A stretch of 64,000 nt of DNA, taken from NCBI GenBank assembly GCA_030374765.1, contig JARGXX010000116.1, positions 496,001-560,000 of the forward strand, read 5' to 3'. The translations under genes and the position numbers were made by a program. This DNA is from Agarophyton chilense. Taxonomy: Eukaryota > Rhodophyta > Florideophyceae > Gracilariales > Gracilariaceae. Numbering within the stretch: position 1 is the stretch's first letter; each line of letters opens with the position of its first letter. The notes under the pieces are model-generated. The model worked only from the letters and a program-made list of their open reading frames with translations. It did no database searches and was not told the origin of the DNA. This document shows, in pieces, positions 1 through 10,352 of the stretch.

Positions 1-8
1 ACAATTTC

Positions 9-872
9 TGAAGAGCAACGTCCTCCAGGGAGGTTTTTGGGGACTTAAGCTTTTTCCGGAGCCTCGGGCGTGCAACCTCGTTATGAGTAGGAGTAATCCG
101 TTTTCACGGCGATGGCCGGAACGCCGGTGATGCACCGGCGGGACCGGGTGCCATACACGTGGCCGCAGCGCCCGCGCGACACGTGGCCGCCAGATTGGCC
201 CCTTTGTTAGACGGACATTTAGCTATTTAGGATAGACTTTATTTATTCTATTCTACGGTGACTACAGTACTTAGGCCGCCGGCCTCGCGGCCACCGGTCC
301 AGTAAAGTCTCCCCAACAATGGTGATCTTGGTCTTCCAGATCTTGGCTCTGGGTCGAACCGCCTGCGCGGATATACAACTCGTTACGGAGGGATTTCCCG
401 TGATGCACGGCTTCCCAACCCCCTTGGACGTTCAAGCAGCCTTCTTGTGTTAGGTATCTATTTCCACTTTCGTGGTTCCGCCCGTGTATACGGTTTGCTA
501 CACCCGGCAGTACCGGCTATTCCCGAGTCCCCTCTTGCAACTCGTGGTCAACCTCGCCCTCTTGCCTCCGTTCCCATTTTCCTTCCCTTTTCCTCCCCTC
601 CATTGGGCAATTCTCGCTCTTGCGGCTGGCACTGACACCTGTCGTGCTCGCCACTCTCGTGGGTTTTGCCTCCTCAGAGGATACGCAAGCACCGCTTCAG
701 CGGATATTCTCGGCTTCTTTCAGCCTCCCTGCGCCCGTCGCGACGGTTCGGCTCCGGCTCACACCCGGCATTGCGCGCCGATCCCTGGGAGGGCTTTACC
801 GCGCCGGTTACCTCGTGAGAGGAAGATCCGGACGTCTTCGTAGGTTTTCCCCCTTGGGGGCATTGTCCTACA
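9..872 (+). repeat. 5' LTR of element 1
   Basis: This 864-bp repeat starts TGAAG and ends CCTACA, and is matched by 11730-12593 and 22356-23196. It has an AT-rich stretch near 220-260 after a GC-rich U3-like part, then a long pyrimidine-rich part. The 5 bases before it (atttc) recur directly after the 3' LTR. Only 8 bases of the left flank are inside the window. Confidence 0.95.
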
Positions 873-879
873 AATTGCT

Positions 880-894
880 CTCCCGACTTAGAAG
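880..894 (+). other. Primer-binding site of element 1, internal tRNA-Arg(UCU)-like
   Basis: Seven bases after the LTR lies ctcccgacttagaag. Its complement, cttctaagtcgggag, has the form of a tRNA anticodon loop (CTTCTAA, anticodon UCU, arginine) followed by the 3' side of the anticodon stem and the start of the variable region. There is no TGG match to a tRNA CCA end. Priming from an internal tRNA fragment is known for Drosophila copia, with initiator tRNA-Met. Element 2 has the same core at the same distance from its LTR. The tRNA identity is inference; no tRNA gene is visible here to align. Confidence 0.6.
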
Positions 895-996
895 TCAAGA
901 CCGCTTGTGTCCTCTCTGAGGTTGTTTTCCGTTTAACGGGTTTTCTTCGGTCTCACCGGTTTGCTTTCCATTTTTCCGTCGAGACGGTGTGGCCAA

Positions 997-3109
997 TGCC
1001 GAGGAAACCGCCTAGCATGGAGCCTCCTGCAACACGCAGCCGTTCCCGCCAAAGCGGTGATGCCAGGGGCACTGATGTTTCACAGGCCCTGGCTCCAACA
1101 CCCCATTCCCGGGAGATACCGGTCATCGGCACTGAAGACCCGCAACCCGATTCCGGGTTAACGACCGTCGCAACGGTGGTTTCTCCGCCTCCGCGGTTGG
1201 TCGACCAAGCGCGGATTGTACGCTTGGAAGAGCAGCTCCGCTCCCTGCGGGCTGCTCACAATACCCTCTCGAGGGAGTTCACCTCTTTACGAGGAAGCCT
1301 CGCTCACCCCCCTCCAAGTGAATAAGCCGAGGATATCCGCGTATTGCGGTCGGACGTCAATACACTACTCGGGTGTTTTGGCGCTCCGTCTTCCTTCGCA
1401 GAAGGTATGGAGAATCGCTTCGAGTGTCTCCGAAGCCGACTTGAGTCGGTCGAGAGGACGTTAACTTCGCCCGCGAACGCGGCTAGACCGGTTGTCTCTC
1501 ATCGAGAGACCCAGTCGCGGAACCGGAAGAGCCGGAAGAACCGGGATTCTAACCGTAAGCACGGACACCCGTCCGACTCATCATCTGAGTCGGACGGTAA
1601 ACCGAGTGACTCGGTGAGTTCCGATTCGTCGGTGAGCGATGACCCACAGGATCGTTATGGGCGCTCATCCCGCTCCAATCGGTCCTCTGCCACCTACGGG
1701 GCCATCCGGTCGCGCCCCAAGGGTTGGCGACATCCGGGCCTCAAACCCTTGAAGCCCACCAACCCTCTGTACAGGACATTCCTGTCCTACCGGTATTACC
1801 GGCTAGAAGATTCCTCTTTAGGTCGGACACCGCGTGACACGGGTAAAGTAAAAGACTGCATCAAGCGGATGCAGCTTTCACTTCGTAACCAGTCGTTTAC
1901 TGGGGATGATCCAATTCTGGTCTTGGATTTCCTACACCGCTTTGTAGCGGAAGCCGATATACTCGGAATGAACGAAGGACAAGCCTACGTGGCGCTACCC
2001 TACTTTCTACGGGGTGTCGCTGAAGATCAGTTTTTGTCGGTTCGGGGCTCGTCGCAAGCCTCCGGAGGAGGTGTGACCTGCTGGCCCGAGGCCGTGCAGT
2101 ACCTCCTGCGTTCCTACGCAACCAACTCCGCGATACAAGCGGCGATACCCGCTTTGCGAGACACTCGACAACGCTCCGGCGAGCTCGAGACCGATTACTC
2201 GGTACGCCAGAATAAGGCTTTCGACCGTTGTGGTAATGTATACCCCGCTGGGGAATGCTGTACGATGTTCATTGATGGCTTGGATCCAGCCCTCAAGACT
2301 CTTGCCGCCCGTTACAGGGAACAAGAGCCGAAGGTGACCTACCTTGAAATCGTACAGTTTGCCCGCGCAGAGGGAGATGCACTACGTGCACGCAATCCGG
2401 GAACCCGGTCGAAGGCCGCTAAGGCATTGCTGCTTGAGTCGGACTCTTCTTCACCGTCATTTGCGACGGATGGCATCCCCAAACAGGGTTATGACAATAT
2501 GAATGTCATCCATCACGATGGTTTATCTATTCCAACAACGGAATTACCGTCTACGACGGATGGTTCGGTTGACTCAACCGCAAGGGACACGGAGAACGGG
2601 CAGGTCTTTTATCTTAATGACCGCCGCACTCCGGCCCCCCCCGTATGCCATACTCGAACGGAATGACACGAAGTCAGCACCCTGGATGGGTTGGAAACCG
2701 GAAATTCGGAAGGTACACCGATGCTCGGAATGCCGTACTGCGAAACGCGGGAGTGACGTTGGTGTGCCACTTGTGCTACGGGCGCGGGCACACCTCCCCG
2801 CAATGCCTTTTATCGCTACGCGATATGGCGCGAGTGGTGGATAATTACGAAGCCCTCTCCCCGCAGGAGAAGGGCTCCATGCCACTCACGTCATATCTCC
2901 GTGCGAAGACGGACTTCCCCAACGCATTGGCTCACACTCCAAATTCTCGGTACAAACCGGCTCAGCCGGCACGCGCCGCACCAGTGCCAAACCACGCTGG
3001 TGGATCTCAACCCGCTCCTGCGGTAGTTACCGTGCAACGGAATCATGCACTCGTTGCCGAGGAAGTCGGGCCTTCGCCCGACCAGGACCCTGTACAGGGA
3101 AAAGGATAG
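997..3109 (+). pseudogene. gag region of element 1
   Basis: This is the capsid/nucleocapsid coding tract. The largest open piece lies at about 1344-2666. It has a serine-rich acidic stretch and then a gag-like capsid region with the spacing of Ty3/gypsy capsids (around 1830-2400). A retroviral zinc knuckle of the form CX2CX4HX4C (CHLCYGRGHTSPQC) lies near 2770-2810. A short basic and proline-rich leader begins at the ATG at 997. Treated as a fossil; the tract is interrupted a few times. Confidence 0.8.
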
Positions 3110-3144
3110 AGGGAGTCTCCCCTTCGGGAGAGGCGTCCTCAGAG

Positions 3145-6100
3145 TTGAGGCTGACGACGCCCGAGGCGCCGATGCCTCGCTCCCCGGTGAAAATCCTGAC
3201 AAGGAAGGACACCGCAGACGCGGACTCTAAACACCTCGGTGTTTTGCGTCGACCGTGGATACGGATTAAAAATAACCGGATCCCGGATAGAGTCTTGGTA
3301 ATGGCCAAGCGTAACTACAAGGTTTACGCTGATCTTGGTCTGCACACGCAGTTTATGGTGAGACATCTCACTGTCCTGGATACAGGTGCTGGGCCGATCT
3401 TTATTGTGGAATCGGTTTTACCCCCGCCATTGCGGTCACTCATCCGTTCTGAAATAGTACCCGACGTCTCAGACGCCAATAACAACCCGTTGAAAACGGT
3501 TGGTGTGATCGACCTGGTCGTCAGGCTAGGGCGGATGGTGGTTAAACTAACTTTTATTGTGTGCCGCTCGCTGGCCGCGCCAGTTATACTGGGATGTGAC
3601 TACTGCGACAGGTTTGTCGACGCCATCCGCCCACGCCTTAAGCAGTTGGAACTTGAGGACGGATCGACCATCCCCATTGTTCGTCAACCGCTGAAGCGGG
3701 CATCGAAGAAACACGTTCCTCTATCTGCTGCGCAGGAACCCACACCGGCGAACCGGGATTCTACGAAGCTACGCGTTGCCTCGTCAGTGACCATACCCCC
3801 GGAGAGCCAGGTTATGTTTTCAGTCAATTCCCGTCAACACGGTCTTCGGGTTGTTCAGCCCTTGCCCTCGTTGTACGAGAAATTTCAGTTAACCGTTGCG
3901 AACGGAATCGTGCAAGTCACGCCGAATTCCCCTTTCAGGGTGTTGGTTGCCAATCTGGGAAAGGCTTCCCAGACGCTGGCAAAGAACCAAGTCATTGGGT
4001 CTTTGACGCCGCACCCGCTCGCGATGCTCCCTACAAAGGTGACGGCTGCCGAAGTACTCGGAATAAATCCCTCTACCGAGGATGGTCTCCCGGTATCCGG
4101 TGCAGAAACCTCCTGGGAGGCACAGCAGTTGGCGCTCGATAAAACCGTCAAGACGGATGCATTTCCGACCTCGTCGGTTCCCACACCTGAACCCAGGGCA
4201 CAGCCTACGAGCTACGATAAGATAGACCCGATCAAGGCCCTCGAGGACCTGGACCTGAGTCATGTACCAGTCTCACACCGGGACCGCTTACGCGGAATGC
4301 TACGCGAGTTTACCACAATGTGGGACGGCTCACTGGGTGAGATCAATACAACCGAACATCGGATAGACTTGCTACTGGACGCACGTCCGGTTGCATAACC
4401 CCCTTACAGGGCGGGACCGAAAGCTCGGGAGGAGGAAGAATTTCAGGTGGACAAGATGCTCCGTGCTGGAGTCATCGAGCCCGCCCAATCTCCTTGGGCT
4501 TCACCGGTGGGGCTGGCCCTCAAGGCTGACGGCACGTGGCGGTTTTGCGTTGACTACCGCCGCCTCAATGCCGTCACCGTGAGGGACACCTACCCGATTC
4601 CGCGCATGGACGAGTGTATAGACTCGCTCGGGGACGCTACCGTGTTTACGGCTCTGGATGCTAACTGGGGCTACTGGCAAGTCCCAGTCTGGGAAGAGGA
4701 CCGAGACAAAACCGCGTTTGTTTGCCACTCGGGTTCCTACCGCCTCAAGCGGATGCCGTTTGGTTTAACCAATGCACCGGCCACCTTTCAAAGGGCAATA
4801 GACATACTGATGTCGCGTTTCAAGTGGCGCACGTGCCTTGTCTACTTTGACGACATCATTGTCTTTCCCAGAAACCTGGACGATCACCTGACCCACGTGC
4901 GGGACGTGATGACCGTACTGCGAGACGCAGGAATAACCCTCAAGTTGAGGAAGTGCGAGTTTTTCACCGACACGGTGAAGTACTCGGGCACGTCATCCGT
5001 CCAGGACGGTTAATGATCGAACAAGTTCGTATCAAGTCCCTCTGCGAGGCGAAGGAGCCCCGTACTCAAACGGAGCTCCGATCCTTTTTAGGTCTGGTCA
5101 ACGTCTATCGACCGTTTATACCGAGTTTCTCGGATATCGCCGCTCCGCTAAACGCGCTACTGTGGAAGGGCCAGCCACCGAAGCTTGCTCCATTTACCAC
5201 CGATCAGTCGGAATCTTTTCGCTCCTTGATTAAGGCAGTTACGACAGCTCCCATCCTATCCTTGCCCAAACCTGGGCTTCCCTACTCCATCGACACCGAC
5301 GCCAGCAACCACCAGGTGGGCTGCGCACTGTTCCAAACCATCCCCAAGGGGGAACGCAAACCAATTGGCTATTGGTCCCGCACGCTGAACGTCCACGAGC
5401 GCAACTACTCGGTCTCCGAGAAGGAGTGCCTCGCAGTGGTCTGGGCGCTATCCACTCTGCGCCCATACCTCATGGGCGTTCATTTCACCGTATACACGGA
5501 CCATGCCTCGTTGAGGGGGCTGCTGAATATCGCAGATCCTTCTGTCCGCTTAATGCGTTGGCGCCTCCGCTTAGCGGAATTCGACTTCGAGGTCGTCTAT
5601 AAAAAGGGTGTCCAGAACACCCAAGCAGACGCCCTCTCTCGATTACCTACGACAGGTGAAGCACTTGCCGACCCGGAGGTCGACGAGATCCGGTGCTTTA
5701 CCTTGGAAGGGGAAACACCGACGGAGTCGGATTGGCCCGAAACCGGGGAACACACCATGAAAATGGATGAGCTACTCGCAGCGCGCGAGAATGAAACACC
5801 CGTACCCGGGACCTTTGTACCCATCTCCACCGAGGAGATGATCCGAGAACAGTTCGGCGACCCGTTCTGCACGCGCATACGGTCCCGCCTAAACGGTGGA
5901 GAGGACCTCCCGTTCGAGGTAAACGACATCGGGTACCTCGTCCGGACGGTGGACCACCGATCCCAGATCGTGGTCCCCCACACCCTGCAAACCAGGGTGC
6001 TCCACCTCTCACACTACTCGACCCTCGGGGGACACTCCGGTGGGAGAAAACTTTATCTAACCCTGCGAAGGGACTTTTATTGGCCCGCTATGGCGGTTGA

Positions 6101-8331
6101 TTGCTACGCTACGGTGCAGTTCTGCACCCAATGCGCAAAGAACCGGGTGAAACTCCGGAAGCACTCCAAACGGATGAAGCTTTTCCCCGCAAGGGCGCCC
6201 CTCGAGTTTGTCCCAATCGACATTCTCGGGCCTCTACTCAACACGCGCAAGGGAAAGAAGTTCTTCTTGGTTATCACTGACCGCTTTTCGAAGCTAGTGC
6301 GCACCGTACCTTTTATGGAAGATCACCGCTTTCACGGTTTCGAACGCCTTCGTTACGCACTGGGCGTTCGTTTATGGCCCTCCGATAGAGGTTCTATCCG
6401 ATAACGGTAAGCAGTTCGCCTCTAAGTTCTTCCAGGACGTCTGCCGCATCCTCGACGTCAAGAACCTGTTTACTACCACCTACCACCCGCAAACAAACAG
6501 GCAGGTGGAACGCTTCAACCGCACCCTACTCGCGTCGCTACGCTCCTACGTATCCGATCACCCAATGACGTGGGACATTTATTCTGATGCTATCACCTAC
6601 GCCTACAACACGCAGGTTCACCGGACAACCGGTCTGACTCCCTTCGAGCTTGTGCTCTCCAGGACACCCCCGCCAGTGGCGGTGGAACCCCAACACAGGG
6701 TCAACTCTTTCCCATCCGTGGGTCAATACCGCCTCAAGTGGAAGAACTGGCTTACCAAGCTCGTACCGGTCGCCCGGAAGACCATGGAACGTGCCCAGGC
6801 CGCCTACAAGCGGGATTTTGATAACCGCTTACGCGGACCACTACCGGCACCGCCCAAGCCGGGAACCTACGTTTTCGTTCGCCGGGAGTACTACAACCCC
6901 CGGACCGACAAGCGTCACAAGCTCTCGCCTGTCGCTGTAGGTCCGTTCCGGGTCGTGTCCTCCCTCCCCGGCATCGTTGTGGTGGACAAGAACGGCGACC
7001 ACGAACGTCTTTCACAAGAACGCATCGTAGCCGCCCCACCGCCGCAGGCGGAAAACGCATCAGCCCCCGTCGAAACGGCCTCGGATACCACGGGTACAAC
7101 AATGGCACCACGCCCCGCCGTGGTAACGCACCCCTCACGGGGTCTCTCCGATATACCGACTTTATCGGAACCACCGGCAATGCCGGAAACACCTGGCCCT
7201 CGCGGCCAGCTACCCTTACGGGCGCAGCGCAGGGGTATCTATACCCGCCATGCGGTTAGCCCACCATCACCCGTCGCTCCGTCTAAGGAGGGGGAGGGGA
7301 CCCGCTCAATCGCGGAAGCATCGCCGTCGCAACGGAAGTTTAACCGGACACCCCGGGCAAGGCCCCCGAGCGGGCAACCAGCATCGTCGCCGGACGCCAA
7401 TCCGCTCCCGCGGGACGCGGCGGTCAACCCGACCGCCACGCAACCCCGCAAGGGGAACCAAGGCGCTCGAAGACCCGAAGCCGGGAAGCGAGATCCTACG
7501 GACGCTCCGCATCGCGTGGAAGCAACTGAGGGCTCCCCGTACATTCGCGGTCGCACACCGAGCGTTTCGGTCGATACCGGTACTCCGGCGGGCGCTGCGC
7601 AAGCAGGTTTAGCGAGCCACTCCGTTGAGAACGGTACGAACCCCATGGGGGAAAAGGGGCGCGACGACAAGTCGAAAACCGCCTCCCTTGCCGAACAATC
7701 GGAGCCAACCGTCCGCGACGGTCCGACCACACGTCCTCAAGGTCACGTGGCCCGGGCGGGAGATCGGACCAATGGGCACCCGGCATCCCGGTCACTGGCT
7801 GACAGCCACCCCGCGGAGGCGGATCGCCGGGACGGTGAACCACTCACCGCCCACGGCGCACCGCACAGCGGAAACTGCCCACCAATGGGAACGCCGCATG
7901 CCGCAAATCAAGCGGAGGCCTCCGGCGAACCGTCACCAAGACGGAAGGACCCCCGCAAACTCGCGGTAAGAGTGGACTTCAGGGAAGCCCCTACCGCCCA
8001 GCGGAAACATAACCCCGCTGCGCCGGCAACTTCTGCGAAGCAGTACGGCAGCCCCGGCAACCCGGCAACAACCGCAGAGCGGAATGACAAACCGGGTGAC
8101 CCGGAACAGGCGACGATGAGCCCAGCACCACGCGGCGCTGAGGCTCGGGCCACCACCACCCGGCAAGGCCGGCAAGTTTACGTGCAGGAGTACGTCCTTG
8201 ACCGAATCGTCGGACATATCTACGATGAGCACGGGGTGCTCCAGTACCGGACCCGCTGGTACGGATACGGGCCGGAATGGGACACCCCGGAGCCCATCGA
8301 GCACCTCCCGCGCTCCGCGGTAATGCGATAG
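3145..8331 (+). pseudogene. pol region of element 1: protease, RT, RNase H, integrase, chromodomain
   Basis: Domains in order are as follows. An aspartic protease has a DTGA motif near 3380. The reverse transcriptase (about 4440-5010) has YFDDI near 4850. RNase H (about 5270-5640) has an SIDTDAS start. The integrase has an HHCC zinc region near 6030-6140, then a DDE-type core reaching the YHPQTN motif near 6480. The region from about 7000 to 8170 is a long proline-, arginine- and alanine-rich stretch with no domain I recognise. The last 52 residues (8172-8328) form a chromodomain, with aromatic residues in YRTRWYGYGPEWDTPEP. Such domains steer integration toward marked chromatin. The tract is broken in several places; order and family are unambiguous. 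Confidence 0.9.
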
Positions 8332-9366
8332 CACCGCCTTGCGGGGACCGCACTCCCAGCCAGGCTGGTAAACGCCCAAGAGGGATAAACCGTGAACACG
8401 GAATGGAATGGCTGATGGCGCCACGCGCTATCTCCGTCCATGCCCCAACGCGGGGAAAGAAGCAACCGCTCACGCTATTCCAACGTCGTTGGTGGTCGTG
8501 CCAGTTACCTGGTCCGCGCGCGGAGCGCCCACCGTTAAACACGGAACTCCCAGCTAGGCTGGTTCCCTGCAACGCCGGAACCCCGGTTGAAGGCCGGTAC
8601 CCCGGAAAGAAAGAAGTGGACTTGGGAAAGGGCATCGGAAAGGCAACCCTCTTCTTTTTATTTCTCACTACTGGCAAGGGCGCCCTAGTGGCGCCGCCCT
8701 ACATTCTACCGGAAGCTGTAGTCATTCCTCCGCACGAGGTGGACCCCCGCCCAGTGTGACGCAACGCGCCGGGCCCTTATTGAGGACAAGTAGCCACCCT
8801 CCTCCGACCTCCTTACACTAAGCAGTGACGACGCCGTAATAGCTGGCATACTGCCAGGATGGAATACCGTGCACGGCGCTAGGTGTCATACGTGTGGCAA
8901 TGGCCGGCAGCTATTTCGTGTGGTTTGCACTATACAGTGCTCTGCACTGCTGCCTTGTAATTTTTAATTGTATTTATTAGTTGTAATCTATCGTAATGGC
9001 TAACTGCTAAGCGGCCGGCGGTACTTGAGCGCCGGGTCGCCGGAGACTAGACCGAAGTAAAGTCCAAGGCGGGAGAGACGCCTCCGAACTACTAGTTCGT
9101 GTCTTGAGACTATAGGGTTATCAGACCTTCGTTCCCAGTCGACGCCGACAAGACAGGCAGCAGTCTGATCAACTGCTGCAGAGGTATCTCTCGCGTTTTA
9201 GCCTATCGAGAATTCCCCGTCCAGTCCTTGCCCTCACGGCCATCGGTCGCCGCGTGGCGCATTGCACTTTCGCTCGGTCTATTGGACCGCTGGCAGTTCT
9301 ACTGCCCGAGCAGATTGTAGACCCGTATCCGTTGGATACCGAGGTGTGGATCGGGAGCCTCGGATA
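8332..9366 (+). other. Spacer between pol and antisense gene, with an LTR-like AT-rich module
   Basis: No coding region is evident. From about 8800 to 9110 the composition resembles the element's own LTR: a GC-rich segment, a short palindrome around gcactatacagtg (8937), an AT-rich segment (8958-8990), then a GC-rich segment ending in a taaagtcc motif (9058) like the taaagtctcc of the LTR (304). The minus strand reads aataaa within 8970-8976, which would suit polyadenylation of the antisense gene. Element 2 has a similar module at the corresponding place (20757-20960). It could be an old LTR piece or a shared terminator for the convergent genes. Confidence 0.4.
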
Positions 9367-9665
9367 AGTGAGTATCACTTCCAGGTGCAGCTGGTAAAGC
9401 CAGGCAGGCGCATTCGTCTGGGCGCTGGTTCAATCCCAGGGCTTGCCCTGCTTTTTTATCGTCACCCGTTGGGTGTGAGTGATTACCACTTTGTGGCGCC
9501 AGTCGGCATAGCCAAGCAGACGCTCTCGTCTGAGCGCTGGTACAATCTCAGGGCTTGCCCTGCTTTGTTATCGCCACCCGTTGGGTGAAGTGGTTGGTGC
9601 GTCGTTGCCAACGTTAGGGTCGTGGCGCTCGTCCGGGCTCTGGTACAATCCCGGGGCTCGCCCCG
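9367..9665 (+). repeat. Three imperfect tandem units of about 100-110 bp
   Basis: Units are recognised by ctggttcaatcccagggctt (9424), the variant ctggtacaatctcagggctt (9537) and ctggtacaatcccggggctc (9639). Each is preceded by a variable gtgagt or gtgaag segment and carries a short GC hairpin (cagggcttgccctg type). The repeats overlap the far end of the second antisense open stretch. Function is unknown. Confidence 0.7.
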
Positions 9666-10223
9666 GCTACTCGTCATACGCGGCGTATATCCAGGCCGAT
9701 CACTTCGGTTCGTGTCGGATCGACACCACTCCGAGCACGTCTTCCGGACGCCAAGAGCTCCTGTGGAACGATAGGAGTCTGTGTCTAGTCGACACTCCCC
9801 GCCTGTGAGACGACGCCTCTCTTGAGTCGTTGCGGACTCTAGGGCCAGATAGCCGACCCCGGCTTTCCAGGCTCTGCCTGTGTGCAGCTCTCGCCGCCAG
9901 CGGCTGGTCTCCCGAGTAGCGCATTGCGTTACACCCAGGCGGTTGGCTAAGGCATCCCGCATGGCGGCCACATCACCCGAGATCTCGGAAGGGCGAAGCC
10001 TCACCTCCCGAAGGAAGCGCGCGATGACCTCGCTCCGCTCCGCGCCAGCGGCAGTTGCGGGCGGGCCCGCCACCGATGGAGTCGGATAGTAATCCGTTCG
10101 CACGGCATCAGCAGCCCCGGATGGAGCCGCACCACCGTATTCAACGGACCCCTCACCGGCCTCGCCGGACTCGTCATCCTCCATCGGAGCGTAACCCGAA
10201 TTCTCCGGTTCGTTGTCGACCAT
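9483..10223 (-). CDS. Second antisense open stretch of element 1
   Basis: This 246-codon open stretch lies on the minus strand just beyond the main antisense gene, starting at an ATG at 10223. Its first 60 residues are acidic and glycine/alanine rich. The middle has a short charged region that could be helical (residues about 70-100). The last third runs through the tandem repeats and looks low in coding character. No family is recognised. It may be a second antisense gene or the far part of the same coding unit; I cannot decide from sequence alone. Being inside an LTR element, it is treated as part of the fossil. Confidence 0.4.
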   Translation of the reverse strand: MVDNEPENSGYAPMEDDESGEAGEGSVEYGGAAPSGAADAVRTDYYPTPSVAGPPATAAGAERSEVIARFLREVRLRPSEISGDVAAMRDALANRLGVTQCATRETSRWRRELHTGRAWKAGVGYLALESATTQERRRLTGGECRLDTDSYRSTGALGVRKTCSEWCRSDTNRSDRPGYTPRMTSSRGEPRDCTRARTSATTLTLATTHQPLHPTGGDNKAGQALRLYQRSDESVCLAMPTGATKW

Positions 10224-10352
10224 CGGGTCACCATCCGCATAGCCGCGGTAATAGTCGCTCGAGTCGACATACCCTCGCGGGTGGTCGGCCGGGACTTCAC
10301 GCGGCGCATGCCGGTTGGCTTCTGCTTCCTCGCGGCTGATCTCGTGGTACTC

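Noticed and set aside
9421-9450. tRNA-like B box (ggttcaatccc)
   Set aside because: No A box at the right distance and no cloverleaf can be drawn; the motif is part of a tandem repeat.
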